Below are positions 34,006 to 64,000 of a DNA stretch of 64,000 nucleotides, in pieces. The translations under genes were made by a program, and so were the position numbers. The notes beneath the pieces were generated by a model, which searched no databases, had not been told where the DNA came from, and saw only the letters and a list, made by a program, of their open reading frames with translations. The DNA comes from Procambarus clarkii (Eukaryota; Arthropoda; Malacostraca; Decapoda; Cambaridae). The stretch spans positions 12,473,748 through 12,537,747 of the forward strand of contig NC_091208.1 in assembly GCF_040958095.1 (NCBI RefSeq), in the 5' to 3' direction. Position 1 is the first letter of the stretch. Every line of letters begins with the position of its first letter.

Positions 34006-34589
34006 GATAGTGTACGTTTAATTGTTCTTTTAGTGTAAATAACGGAATAAAATGTAAGACATAGTCTGCAGATCTTTTTCCAGATGTCTTTTATTTTTTT
34101 TCCGAAAGAAAACTAAGATATTGTGAATTTTGCTTAACAAGTACATTAATTATTAACTTTTTGTCGTTATTATTGTTATAATTAAAAGAATTACACCTTG
34201 TTTTTTGCTTATGTACAAAACATAGTCTAATAACCACAGTTCGTTGCCCCTAAATCAACACAACATAACCGGTTTACTCATGTCATCGCCCCTAAATCAA
34301 CTAAAACAACCAGTGTATTATTGTAAATATTTATATCTTAGGATTTCTTAGCAATGGTAAGACATTTTTAAGACTGGTTTTAGGTAGATTAACCTTCGTA
34401 ACCTTCGTATGCTGTATACGAACTGAACGACCGGGCTTCACAACAAAAACATGGCCACATCAGTTGGATTATTCCGGTAATATTGAACTACTGCTCATTG
34501 TTATTAGTTTAACAATACTGTTAGGGAATGTCATAAGAGTTAGGGAATGTCATAAGAGTAGTCACAGGGCAACAAAAGATACCCAGCTT
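34006..34589. other. AT-rich spacer, no gene
   Basis: Contains a small direct duplication, TTAGGGAATGTCATAAGAG twice at 34521-34558. Nothing else seen. Confidence 0.5.
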
Positions 34590-34790
34590 CTGGGTACGGG
34601 ATCTTTGCCCGAAACGCTATGCGTGCTAGTGGCTTTATAATAATAATAATAATTTATTTAGGAAAAATATATACATAGATGCAGAGTTACAGTACAAACA
34701 TTCTGTTTGATTTATAGATAAAGGTAGTACATACAATACCTAAAGCCACTAGTACGCATAGCGTTTCGGACAAGATTGTAAAATCATCAT
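34590..34790. mobile_element. Inverted pair of SINE-tail fragments
   Basis: CGAAACGCTATGCGTGCTAG (about 34611) and, ~110 bp on, the complementary CTAGTACGCATAGCGTTTCG (about 34749) face each other around an (AAT)n tract. The same motif ends the tRNA-type SINE at 52510-52762. Confidence 0.6.
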
Positions 34791-34974
34791 TATTCCTATT
34801 TTCTCTCTTAACCCCCAGTGTACCTTCTCGTATAAAAATAAATAAATAACCAGGGTTTTTTATGCGGCTGTGCTGAAAGCCTGACGTAAAATAAATCATT
34901 GTGTCGGAGAACAGGAAGCTACAAATTAGGCTTATATTGAGGTTCCCCCCTCCCCTCTTTCCCCCCAATTACGG

Positions 34975-35417
34975 GTCTGTCTAATTACCACAAGCTACCA
35001 CAAGCTACACAAGCTTCACAAAGCTTCCTGGTAATACGTTAGTAATGAATAAATATGATATGTTAGGCTGACCTAACCTAACCTAACCTAATCAAACCTA
35101 ACCAAATCTAACCTAACCAAATCTAACCTAACCAAATCTAACCTAACCAAATCTAACCTAACTTAACCAAACCAAACCAAACCTAACCTAACCTAACCTA
35201 ACCTAACCTAACCGATGCTTGGATCGTCGACTTGATTTGGTGTCACCATTTCTTTATTTTCGTCTAATTTCTTTATAAAAAGATACTTTTTTCAGATTAA
35301 AATTATGTTTTTTCGTGTTGTACATTCAGTACCAACATTATAATGAGTAAATATATCTTATTTATTCATTACTAACATATTGCCAGGAAGCTATGTGAAG
35401 CTTGTAATTAGACAGAC
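34975..35417. mobile_element. MITE with telomere-like core
   Basis: Terminal GTCTGTCTAATTAC (34975-34988) is inverted exactly at 35404-35417, with sub-terminal arms (GCTTCCTGG, GTTAGTAATGAATAA) also inverted. The core at 35063-35213 is (CCTAA)n and CCAAATCTAA variants. No transposase; family unknown. Confidence 0.78.
35063..35213. repeat. Interstitial (CCTAA)n telomere-like repeat
   Basis: Tandem CCTAA, with CCAAA and CCAAATCTAA variants; TTAGG on the minus strand is the usual arthropod telomere unit. Here it lies inside a MITE, so it need not mark an old chromosome end. Confidence 0.85.
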
Positions 35418-35549
35418 TGCAAATTACTGGTGGAGTAAATCAGCCTAGCCTACTTCTTCCTAGCATAACCTATCCAACACTAGCCAAGCCTAGTCTACCC
35501 TTGCCTAGCCTAGCAAACAGCCCTTGAACCCCCTGCTGTTAAGACTCTG

Positions 35550-36290
35550 CTCTCTGATTGTACCTATGACACCTATTATTAATTTCCTTCTGTACCTTTA
35601 GCTCCAGTATGTTGTTATATTATGCTGTGCAAATTTGGGACCTGGCCCTCTAGTATCTTACATATATGTATTATTTGATACCATTCTTGTCTCCTGTCCA
35701 GAGAGTACATTTTGAGAGCTTTGAGACTGTCTCAATTATTTAGATTTTTTATCATTTATATGTTTGCTGTTTATGGTCTCTCTATTTCCTCTAATTCAGA
35801 GATTTCTCCTGTTCAGAAAGGGGGAGTCAGTACCGAGCAATACTCAAGATGGGACAGCACCAGTTATTTGAATAGTATTAGCATTACTGTGGGTGGGGTC
35901 TTTGAATTTTAACATTCTCATAAACCATCCCATTATTTTTCTGGCCGCCACTATATTTGCTCGGTTATGTTCACAAAGTGTGAGGTCGTCAGACGTCGTA
36001 ATTCTCAGATCTCTTGCATGTTTTTTCCTTCTTAGAGTAGGTCTGATTGTGTCCTGTGTTCCTTGTTTCATTTAATTTCCTCGTTTCTACCATACTTCAG
36101 CACCTGTATCTTATCATTGTTAAACATCATGTTATTTCTGTTTTTTCAATGTCTCCTACAGTGCCAATTTTCTTGTGTCTTCTGTATCATCTGTAAAGTT
36201 TCATTGTTCAAATTTCAGTTATATTTTGCTTGTATTTTCACATGTATTAATTTTATTTTTATCTCAGTTTAATTACTGAAAAAATGCCAA
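35550..36290 (-). mobile_element. Decayed LINE fragment (RT 3' part)
   Basis: The minus strand reads RDLRITTSDDLTLCEHNRAN and IVAARKIMGWFMRMLKFKD, typical of the region after RT motif C. Same family as the larger copy at 37036-39900. Multiple indels. Confidence 0.7.
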
Positions 36291-36522
36291 GAAGTTAATA
36301 TGTAAACAAAAAGTGCTTATGAGATTTGCATGTCACAACTCTCATTTGCAGCAGTTTTTGGATGGTGGTGCACGTATGCATCTTACCTTGTTCTTGTAGT
36401 TTTATATAATTAATCTAAACTGATTCTATTTTATGTCTGGTTTTAAATAGTTTTGTACCTTTTGGGTAAATTTTACAGCAGCCCAACATCAATTTCAACC
36501 GGTGATATTGTTTTTCATGCAG

Positions 36523-57501
<20,979 letters not shown>

Positions 57502-57589
57502 AGAAGTCATCATTCCAGCATGTAACCAGTGGACTTACGGCCCTCTTGCTAAATATGACGGCCCAGTAGGTTCAGGAAACTACTTCATT

Positions 57590-58253
57590 TGAGATGATGC
57601 TTCCTAGCATTACGTAAGTAATGAAGAAATATGATATATATACTCACTATAATGTTGGTACTGAATGTATAACATGGAAATACACATTTTTACTCTGAAA
57701 TAATCATATTTTATAACGAAATTATACGAAACTTAACTCGCAGTTCAACACAGGAAGTCTACATTCTAAGCCTGGTAGCACTCGAAATTATTGACAACAC
57801 TGAAGTAGACAGCTTAATTATTTCTGACTCCCTTTCTTCACTACGAGCAATAAACAGTTTGCAATCATGTAATAACGTGCTTGTCTTGGAAGCTAGACAA
57901 AGATATATAAGAATACTTAGCAAGAGGGTAAATATAAAAATGTTGTGGATTCCTTCTCACATTGGCATGCAGGAACATGACAATAAATAAGCCTCTGTAT
58001 CTCTTTCCACTTCGGCTCACAAGATGGGAATAGGGTGCATAATAAATGCGCTAAAGAGAGAATGTTGTGGCTTTGGGTAATTAGATGATTCCAATTTTGC
58101 TATAAAATTATGTTAGTTTAGAGTAAAAATAAGTTTTTTTTTTTATGATGTTCTACATTCAGCACCAACAATATAGTGAGTAAATAAATCGTAGTGTTTC
58201 ATTACTTACGTATACTGTACTAAGAAGCTTTGGGTAATTAGACGGACTGCCAC
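57590..58253. mobile_element. MITE related to 34975-35417, split by an RNase H fragment
   Basis: The left part (GCTTCCTAGCATTACGTAAG...ATAATGTTGGTACTGAATGT) and the right part (ACATTCAGCACCAACA...GGTAATTAGACGGACTGC) match the arms of the MITE upstream of the gene. The left tip is missing. 57735-58090 is inserted LINE sequence. Confidence 0.65.
57747..58010 (+). pseudogene. I-clade LINE RNase H fragment
   Basis: Reads ALEIIDNTEVDSLIISDSLS and KMLWIPSHIGMQEHDNK then a stop; the Asp and WIPSH motifs of LINE RNase H are recognisable. Confidence 0.7.
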
Positions 58254-58909
58254 ACACCTAACTACCTACCTGATTTACATGAGGTTTTGTCATATATACC
58301 AATAACATAGATGAAAATATTACAAACCACATCATCAAATTATAATGTAAATTATAATTAAAGGCAAGATCTTGTATATGGGCCATAACAGTCCACGTCA
58401 CAAGTACTAAATTAACATGACTACTTTACATAAAGAATATTAAATGTTTATTCAGGTAAAAGTTCTAATAGCAGATTTGTATGGCATAATTAGGGGACAT
58501 GCATGATTTTGGGTAGTAGAACCCCAAGCACATGTACAATAATTAAGATAATGGCAAATGGCAAATTGTGAGTGTCTGAACTCGGGGAGCGAGAGCGTGG
58601 CGGCTCGATGCGGTCGTAGTCTGCTGTCTGCTCTGTGTCGAAGCTGTAGCGTCTTGGGTCGATTAGAACTGTACACGCCGAGTGCTACATTGTTGAATGG
58701 GGAATTGTACTGTCCTCCATTCCTCATATCGCTTGCTTATATGGTGATTACACCTCAGCTCCCTCCAACAAGCTGAGAAGAGTATTACCTGTAATTGGGG
58801 AAAGGATTGTAGCTTCTGTAATTAGTGCTAATTAGTTATGCTATTAAGATAATGAGATAATGGAGCGAGTATAAGGATTACTCGCTACAGCATTTTAATA
58901 CCACGCAGA
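58254..58909. other. No gene; unrecognised sequence
   Basis: 58560-58690 is noticeably more GC-rich (GGGGAGCGAGAGCGTGGCGG) than its surroundings. It could be a promoter or part of a repeat. No frame supported. Confidence 0.4.
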
Positions 58910-59640
58910 GTTATGCCATGTGCAGGTGGGCGATTCCACGGGTTTACAACCCTATGGGTGAAAGCATCTTTGGTTTTCTGTCCTACATTGTGGTTTCTTG
59001 AGCTTGAACCCGTTGCTCCTCGTTCGTGTTACGTCTGACCGTTTGAAAAAACTGTCCGGATTGACATCCTCCAAATTTAGTATTTTATGGGTTTCTATGA
59101 GATCCGCCCTGTCATGCCTGGTCTGCAGTGTTGTTACCCTAGTGGCCCTCATCCATTCCTGATACGAGAGATGAAGCTCTGGTATGATTTTTTTTAATTA
59201 CCTCTTCCACTTGTTGAGCAATATTATTGTCCCCAACTCCCCTTGAAACTTCGGGGGGGTATAGGGTGTTGATGTAGCTTCAGGGCACCAATCCCCCCAG
59301 CCACAGGGCATGGCGAGAAGGCGAAATGATGCATTCTGACTCAAACGTCCTTTCCTTCATCTATCTGTTGTGAGGTAGTGCTGTCAATTTGGTAGTTCTG
59401 AAGTGGATTGTTGTGGCCCACATGTAAGGGCCACATTTATCGACATTAAAAAGCATTTGTCAGTCATCTGACCATTTTGAAGTTCATTTAGATCACTTAG
59501 TAAGGTCTCATTATCACCTTCAACTATTCCATGGTCCAGGGATTTTCTGAAAAGGAGTTTCACTGACAAACATAGTGAATTTGCCAGTTCAGTTCCTTTA
59601 CGACTTGGGACTGAAATGCATTCACACTTTGGGCTTCTGA
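58910..59640 (-). mobile_element. Decayed CR1-type LINE, C-terminal half
   Basis: Minus-strand remnants: LIETHKILNLEDVNPDSFF and SNGFKLKKP (C-terminal domain), DNETLLSDLNELQN (after motif C). Many indels; a different subfamily from the CR1 at 1-2284. Confidence 0.65.
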
Positions 59641-59721
59641 GTCTTTTAGTTTGTCAATGCTCTTCCTGATTGTGTAGCGTGTAATTGGTATTTCCCCAAT
59701 TCATTCTCTTTACCTACGACA

Positions 59722-60807
59722 AACATACAGTACGTCCGTGAACACCAAACTGACGTCATAGTGCTACAGGAGACGATGGTAGGTGATGACTTCAACCCAA
59801 GGTTCAGCGGTTATCGCAAGTTCTCCCTGCCCTCTGGGGAAAGAAAACGGGGTCTCATCACTTTTGTAAATAACAACATTCCAGCACAGATTATTGATGA
59901 CCTGCACATGGGGGATGAGTTTGAATCACTGGGAGTAACCCTTTACTTAAACAATAATGCTCTACATATAATCAACCTATGTGTGCCACAGAGTAAACTT
60001 GACCTTGACACATTGCCTGAATTTGTTAATGAAGAACCTACCCTGCTGGTCGGTGACCTGAATGCCAGACACCCACACTTTGGTGCCAACTGTCATCAGC
60101 CCAATGCCAATGGACGCAAACTGTCACTCTTTGTCAGGGGAAGTGAAAACCTTAGGGTCCTGGGTGATGAACAGCCAACTCACCTCAGAGGAGGAAGATT
60201 AGACTATGCTCTCCTGCTGAATGCACAGGACACAGATGCCAGTACACACATTGTGCACAGTTTATGTAGTGACCACTGGGCACTAATTACCACCGTCGAC
60301 ATGAGCAAGAGAAGGAAAGAGACGAATAAAAGAAAAAGGTTATCACTCGGACCAGATAAGAGGCTGCACTTCATAAACAGGATGAGTGACTGGTTCACGG
60401 AATACCAAATCCCAGAAGTCATTGACACATTTGTTGATGACCTTAATCATCAAATTGAGAGCTGTCTAAGAGTTCCGTGCCGTACACCTGGGCGAAGTAA
60501 CCCTCAGAGGAAGAAAATAAAATGGTATGAAAATGATTACATAAAGATGCTTAACGCAAATGTGCGAGACATGAGTAGAGAGTACCGGAGACATCCCACT
60601 GAAAGTAACCAAGAGTGGTTTAAAACTGTGTGTCAAGTAGCCAGGGAAGAGAAGATTAAAGAGCGGGAAAGACAATGGCTTGAGTTCACTAGCTCTATTG
60701 GACGGGAAACATCTGCAAGACAAGTGTGGGCAAAAATTCAGATAGCTAAGGGGGCAGAGCCCGGCCTGCGGCTCACAAAGACCCCCAGGGTAAGGCTGAG
60801 GAACTAA
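59722..60807 (+). pseudogene. I-clade LINE ORF2, endonuclease part
   Basis: APE motifs VIVLQET, LLVGDLNARHPHFG, RLDYALL and CSDHWALI. The frame ends at 60807; a shift near 60755-60790 moves coding to the frame reading EELIHKWSDAASSSS. Confidence 0.85.
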
Positions 60808-61766
60808 TTCACAAGTGGAGTGATGCAGCATCCTCCTCCTCCCTCCCTGCAGAAATCAGCAGGGAACAGCTCCTGCGACATGATGACAGAAGAATTAGGA
60901 TAACAGGAGCACTGTCTAGTGATGACGAATATGGGGAACCAATCACAGCCCAAGAAGTAAGGAGCGCTATGAAAAAGGGTAAAAGTACAGCACCTGGTGA
61001 AGATGGCGTCACCTACGACATACTCAATGCACTGTGTGAAGTGTCTGGGAATCCACTTCTCCACCTGTTTAACAAGTCATTCCTAAGTGGAGTGTTGCCC
61101 ACACAATGGAAACACGCAATAATTATTCCCATACCGAAGCCTAATGACCCTGGTAATTACAGACCTATCAGCCTCGTGTCATGCACTTGCAAGATGCTTG
61201 AAAGGATCATCCTAAACCGACTGTTGCACAAAATAGGCAGGTTAGGGGAGGGGGTCAATGGATTTGTTAAAGGACGGAGCACAGCAAATTGTATAGTTAA
61301 TTACTTGGCTAATGACACGGCTAGGTACTCTGTATTTGTTGACATCAAAGGAGCCTTCGACAAAGCACAGGGGATTGCGATCCTGGATGAGCTTGCATGC
61401 ATGGGTGTCAAGGGGAGACTCATGAAATAGGTTGAAGACTACCTCACAGGAAGGAAAGCCAAGGTTTGCTTCAATGGAGCAGTCTCCAGAACAATGAATA
61501 TGGAACTCGGGACCCCCCAAGGCGGAGTCTTAAGCCCTACACTATTCAATGTACTTATGAACGCCATTGCAAATATTGATTTTCCGGAAGGAACACAACA
61601 AGTGGGATATGCAGATGATGTCCTAATACAAGCTCCCACCTTGGGAAAAATTGAACAGTCCATTAAACTCCTCGGAAGGAAATGTATTGAGCTCGGTTTC
61701 ACTCTCTCCACAAACAAGACGAAGGCATACTCCCATCACAAGCGGAGAGCAAATGAAGAACTGTAA
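60790..61766 (+). pseudogene. I-clade LINE ORF2, reverse transcriptase part
   Basis: APGEDGVTYDIL, PNDPGNYRPISLVSCTCKML, motif A SVFVDIKGAFDKA, motif B LGTPQGGVLSPTLFNVLMN, motif C GYADDVLI: all catalytic Asp residues present. An in-frame TAG at 61428-61430 (between RLMK and VEDYLTGRK, where Trp is expected) and a TAA at 61764-61766 interrupt it. Confidence 0.88.
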
Positions 61767-63323
61767 ATTAATGGTGTAACACTTGAATGGGTTGACCACT
61801 ATCGGTACCTTGGCGTCACTGTCGGCTCTAACAAGGGAAAGAAAGAGGAGCTCAATCAACTCATAGGAACATGCAAAAGTCGACACAGGGCACTGAAAGC
61901 TATGACCTGGAATGGACATGGAGCCTCTATTGCCGTGCTTAAAATGATGTACACAGCCTATGTGCGCTCCGTCATAGACTATGCCGCACCAGTACTGTGC
62001 ACCTACTCCCAAAGCGATATGAAAAGGCTTGAAAGCATTCAAAATGAAGCCATGACAATCATTCTTGGAGTTCCAAGAACTGCCAAAACGTCTAATCTAC
62101 GAGAGGAGTTGTCCCTTCCCAGTGTTAAAAGCAGAATTCAGGAGCTGAATGCTAAGCTTGCAATTAGGATAGCCAGAGATCCCCATTACAATGATATTGC
62201 CAAGAAAAAACTGAGCTCTGTGCTACTTTCAGGGGGAAACAGGAGAAGCAAAAAATGGCATCACAGAGCAGTCTGCTACCTTGAAGAGCTTCACCTGCTT
62301 GAGCAAGCCCGTGAGCTCCTGCCTGTAGAGAGGTTACCTCCCTGGGAGGATGACTCATGCAAGATCATCATCAATGAAATGGCAATGAAAAAATCCAACA
62401 TGATACCACAAGAAATGAGGCACAAGTATCTCGAGGAAATTTATAAAGAAGCCGGAGATGAACTAGATCAAATCTACACTGACGGGTCATCTAATCCTAT
62501 CAATGGCAGGGCTGGTGCAGCATACACGGTAATCAAGGATAATACCTTCCAACGCAGAAATGAAGAAAAAGCACGTATTGAGAACTATGCCTCTTCAACG
62601 CAAGCAGAGCTAACTGAGATTGTTATGGCGTTAAGGTTTCTTGGACGGAACACTAATGGTGCAGCGATTTGCACCGATTCAAAAGCAGCACTGCAAAGCC
62701 TAAGTAAAAATCAGGCAGAAAATCTTGCAATAGTCGCTGAAATCAAGAGAGCTGTGAGAGTGCTTACCAATCAGGGAAGAGTCATCAAGTTTCTGTGGAT
62801 CCCCTCCCATGTTGGAATATGTGGAAATGAACGAGCAGATGTGCTGGCTGCTGAAGGCGCTGAAGGAGACCATATTGAATACTTCATACCCATGACTCAA
62901 CTACAAATTAGAGGTATTATCAAGCAACATCACCGTGACAAGGTAACTGAGGAAAGGAGGATAGAAGCACAAACCAGTGAATCTGTACGATGGTACAACA
63001 TGGTTGCAGCTGGCAATCCCAATCATTATGGCCGAAGAGGAGGACGACGAGGGAGAGAATCAGTAATAGCGAGAATCCGTCATGGATACAAATATCCATG
63101 GAGATTTGGAATGGAAACAACAGTTGATCAGCGAAGTTGCAGAATCTGTGGTGAGAGTGATGGACACCGCCTTGACCACTATCTACGTGAATGTGAACAC
63201 CTGAGAGACATTAGGAATAACTGTAGAATAATAAACCCCACATTGTTTGAGTTAGGAAAACACTATTTGTCAAATATTGATACTGTTCTTAAAATATTTC
63301 CTCATTTTGCACCCGCAAGATAA
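61767..63323 (+). pseudogene. I-clade LINE ORF2, RT thumb, RNase H and zinc knuckle
   Basis: Open to the natural stop at 63323. The thumb region (YRYLGVTV, YAAPVLCTYSQSD) is followed by RNase H with all four acidic positions: IYTDGSSN, STQAELTEI, AICTDSKAALQSL, WIPSHVGICGNERADVLA. The end carries CRICGESDGHRLDHYLREC. It is downstream of the stops, so not translated as one protein unless they are read through. Confidence 0.86.
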
Positions 63324-63558
63324 CGTAAGCTTTTAAGGGTTGATAAATGTTAATCTTCTTGTTTGAGGAGCTGTTCACTTGAGACAGTTAAGCAAGTCCC
63401 AGCTGTGTCTGGGTACAAGTGACAGGATGAACAACCCAGCGGGTTTTCTTCCTATTGGGGAGTGTTGTACATTCTGCTATGGCGGTATGTTCACTCACAA
63501 GATGAGTGGCGCTGCCCAATAAACTCGCCCCTCGGGGCAAAATTTAAATTTAATTTGT

Positions 63559-64000
63559 GTGGGTGATGGGATGTCATTCAAGCTTTCTAGTGTGAACACT
63601 GATGTAAAGTATTCGTTCAGTGTGTTTGCTGCCCTTTTATCGTGCAACTTAACATTGTTCAGCCCGTCCTCCAAACAAAGATCCAAAAGTGATTCCATGC
63701 ACCCGCCAAACCCCCTGTTTATGAATGAAAAGCGGTTTACACACGACTCACAACTGCTGACGTTCGAACATATCCGGAACAAGTGCTTCACTGACGAATT
63801 TTGTTCGAATTACAACACTATCAATGCTTCACCCACGTACTACAAATACAAATAAACGCCATCAGAACCTAAACACCTGACCTAACCTATCCTATGCCTA
63901 TATATACACAATATGCCAATATATTATAATATTAATTTATACTTGAGAAAATTCTCGTTTTGAATGAACAGCATGTTAAAATTTATGAATGCGTCTGTGG
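63559..64000. other. CR1-like fragment (-) and AT-rich end of window
   Basis: The minus strand at about 63560-63700 reads RAANTLNEYFTSVFTLESLN, matching the linker just before the CR1 RT. The rest (ACGTTCGAACATATCCGG, CCTGACCTAACC) looks like dispersed repeat. No gene seen. Confidence 0.5.

Larger units (their letters stand above)
59722..63558 (+). mobile_element. I-clade LINE, 5'-truncated, nearly intact ORF2
   Basis: Order: endonuclease, RT, RNase H, zinc knuckle, 3' UTR. RNase H after the RT marks the I group. Homology starts at NIQYVREHQTDVIVLQET (59722), so ORF1 and the first endonuclease residues are missing. One frameshift and two in-frame stops. The 3' UTR ends at CTCGGGGCAAAATTTAAATT. 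Confidence 0.88.

Noticed and set aside
35063-35213. Chromosome end or telomere fusion
   Set aside because: The CCTAA run lies inside a MITE with inverted ends.

Overview
This window is eukaryotic and repeat-dominated, most likely from a decapod crustacean and plausibly a crayfish. The evidence is GT-AG introns, several LINE clades, a Penelope-like element with GIY-YIG nuclease, tRNA-derived SINEs, very long (TA)n tracts and (CCTAA)n, which is the arthropod telomere motif read on the other strand. The species guess comes from general familiarity with decapod repeats, not a database search.

Layout. 1-2284 is the 3' half of a young CR1 LINE (end of endonuclease, reverse transcriptase, 3' tail of 8-bp repeats). 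2652-4322 is a hairpin followed by a strand-asymmetric C-rich satellite. 4782-32231 is a tandem array of about 2.6 copies of a composite unit (spacings 11.6 and 10.5 kb; ancestral unit about 9.6 kb). Each full unit holds ORF1 and the endonuclease of an I/Jockey-like LINE fused in frame to a reading frame ending in a U-box ubiquitin-ligase domain, then two small conserved ORFs, then a mosaic of inverted CR1 pieces including the CR1 ORF1 SGNH-esterase domain. Later CR1 insertions sit in only one copy each, so they post-date the duplication. 32232-36500 is AT-rich, with twin perfect hairpins, a MITE carrying telomere-like repeats and LINE debris.

36523-57501 is the main gene: an intron-rich KDZ-superfamily (Kyakuja-Dileera-Zisupton) transposase gene on the plus strand. 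I traced nineteen exons by splice sites and matching phases, about 875 codons. All three expected catalytic acidic residues and several zinc clusters are present. The only break found is a 5-nt tandem duplication in exon 12. The first exon or exons and the start codon were not found. Its introns hold an older minus-strand LINE, hairpin-ended elements with hammerhead-like motifs, a TA-target MITE, a Penelope-like element, a 260-bp SINE-derived satellite (13.5 units with a six-unit higher-order repeat), inverted SINE pairs and about 1 kb of pure (TA)n.

57590-59640 holds a MITE related to the one upstream of the gene, an RNase H fragment and decayed CR1. 59722-63558 is an I-clade LINE ORF2 (endonuclease, RT, RNase H, zinc knuckle) with one frameshift and two in-frame stops. 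Apart from the KDZ gene and the U-box chimera, everything looks like mobile-element sequence or simple repeat. No bacterial features, CRISPR, rRNA or canonical tRNA gene was seen.
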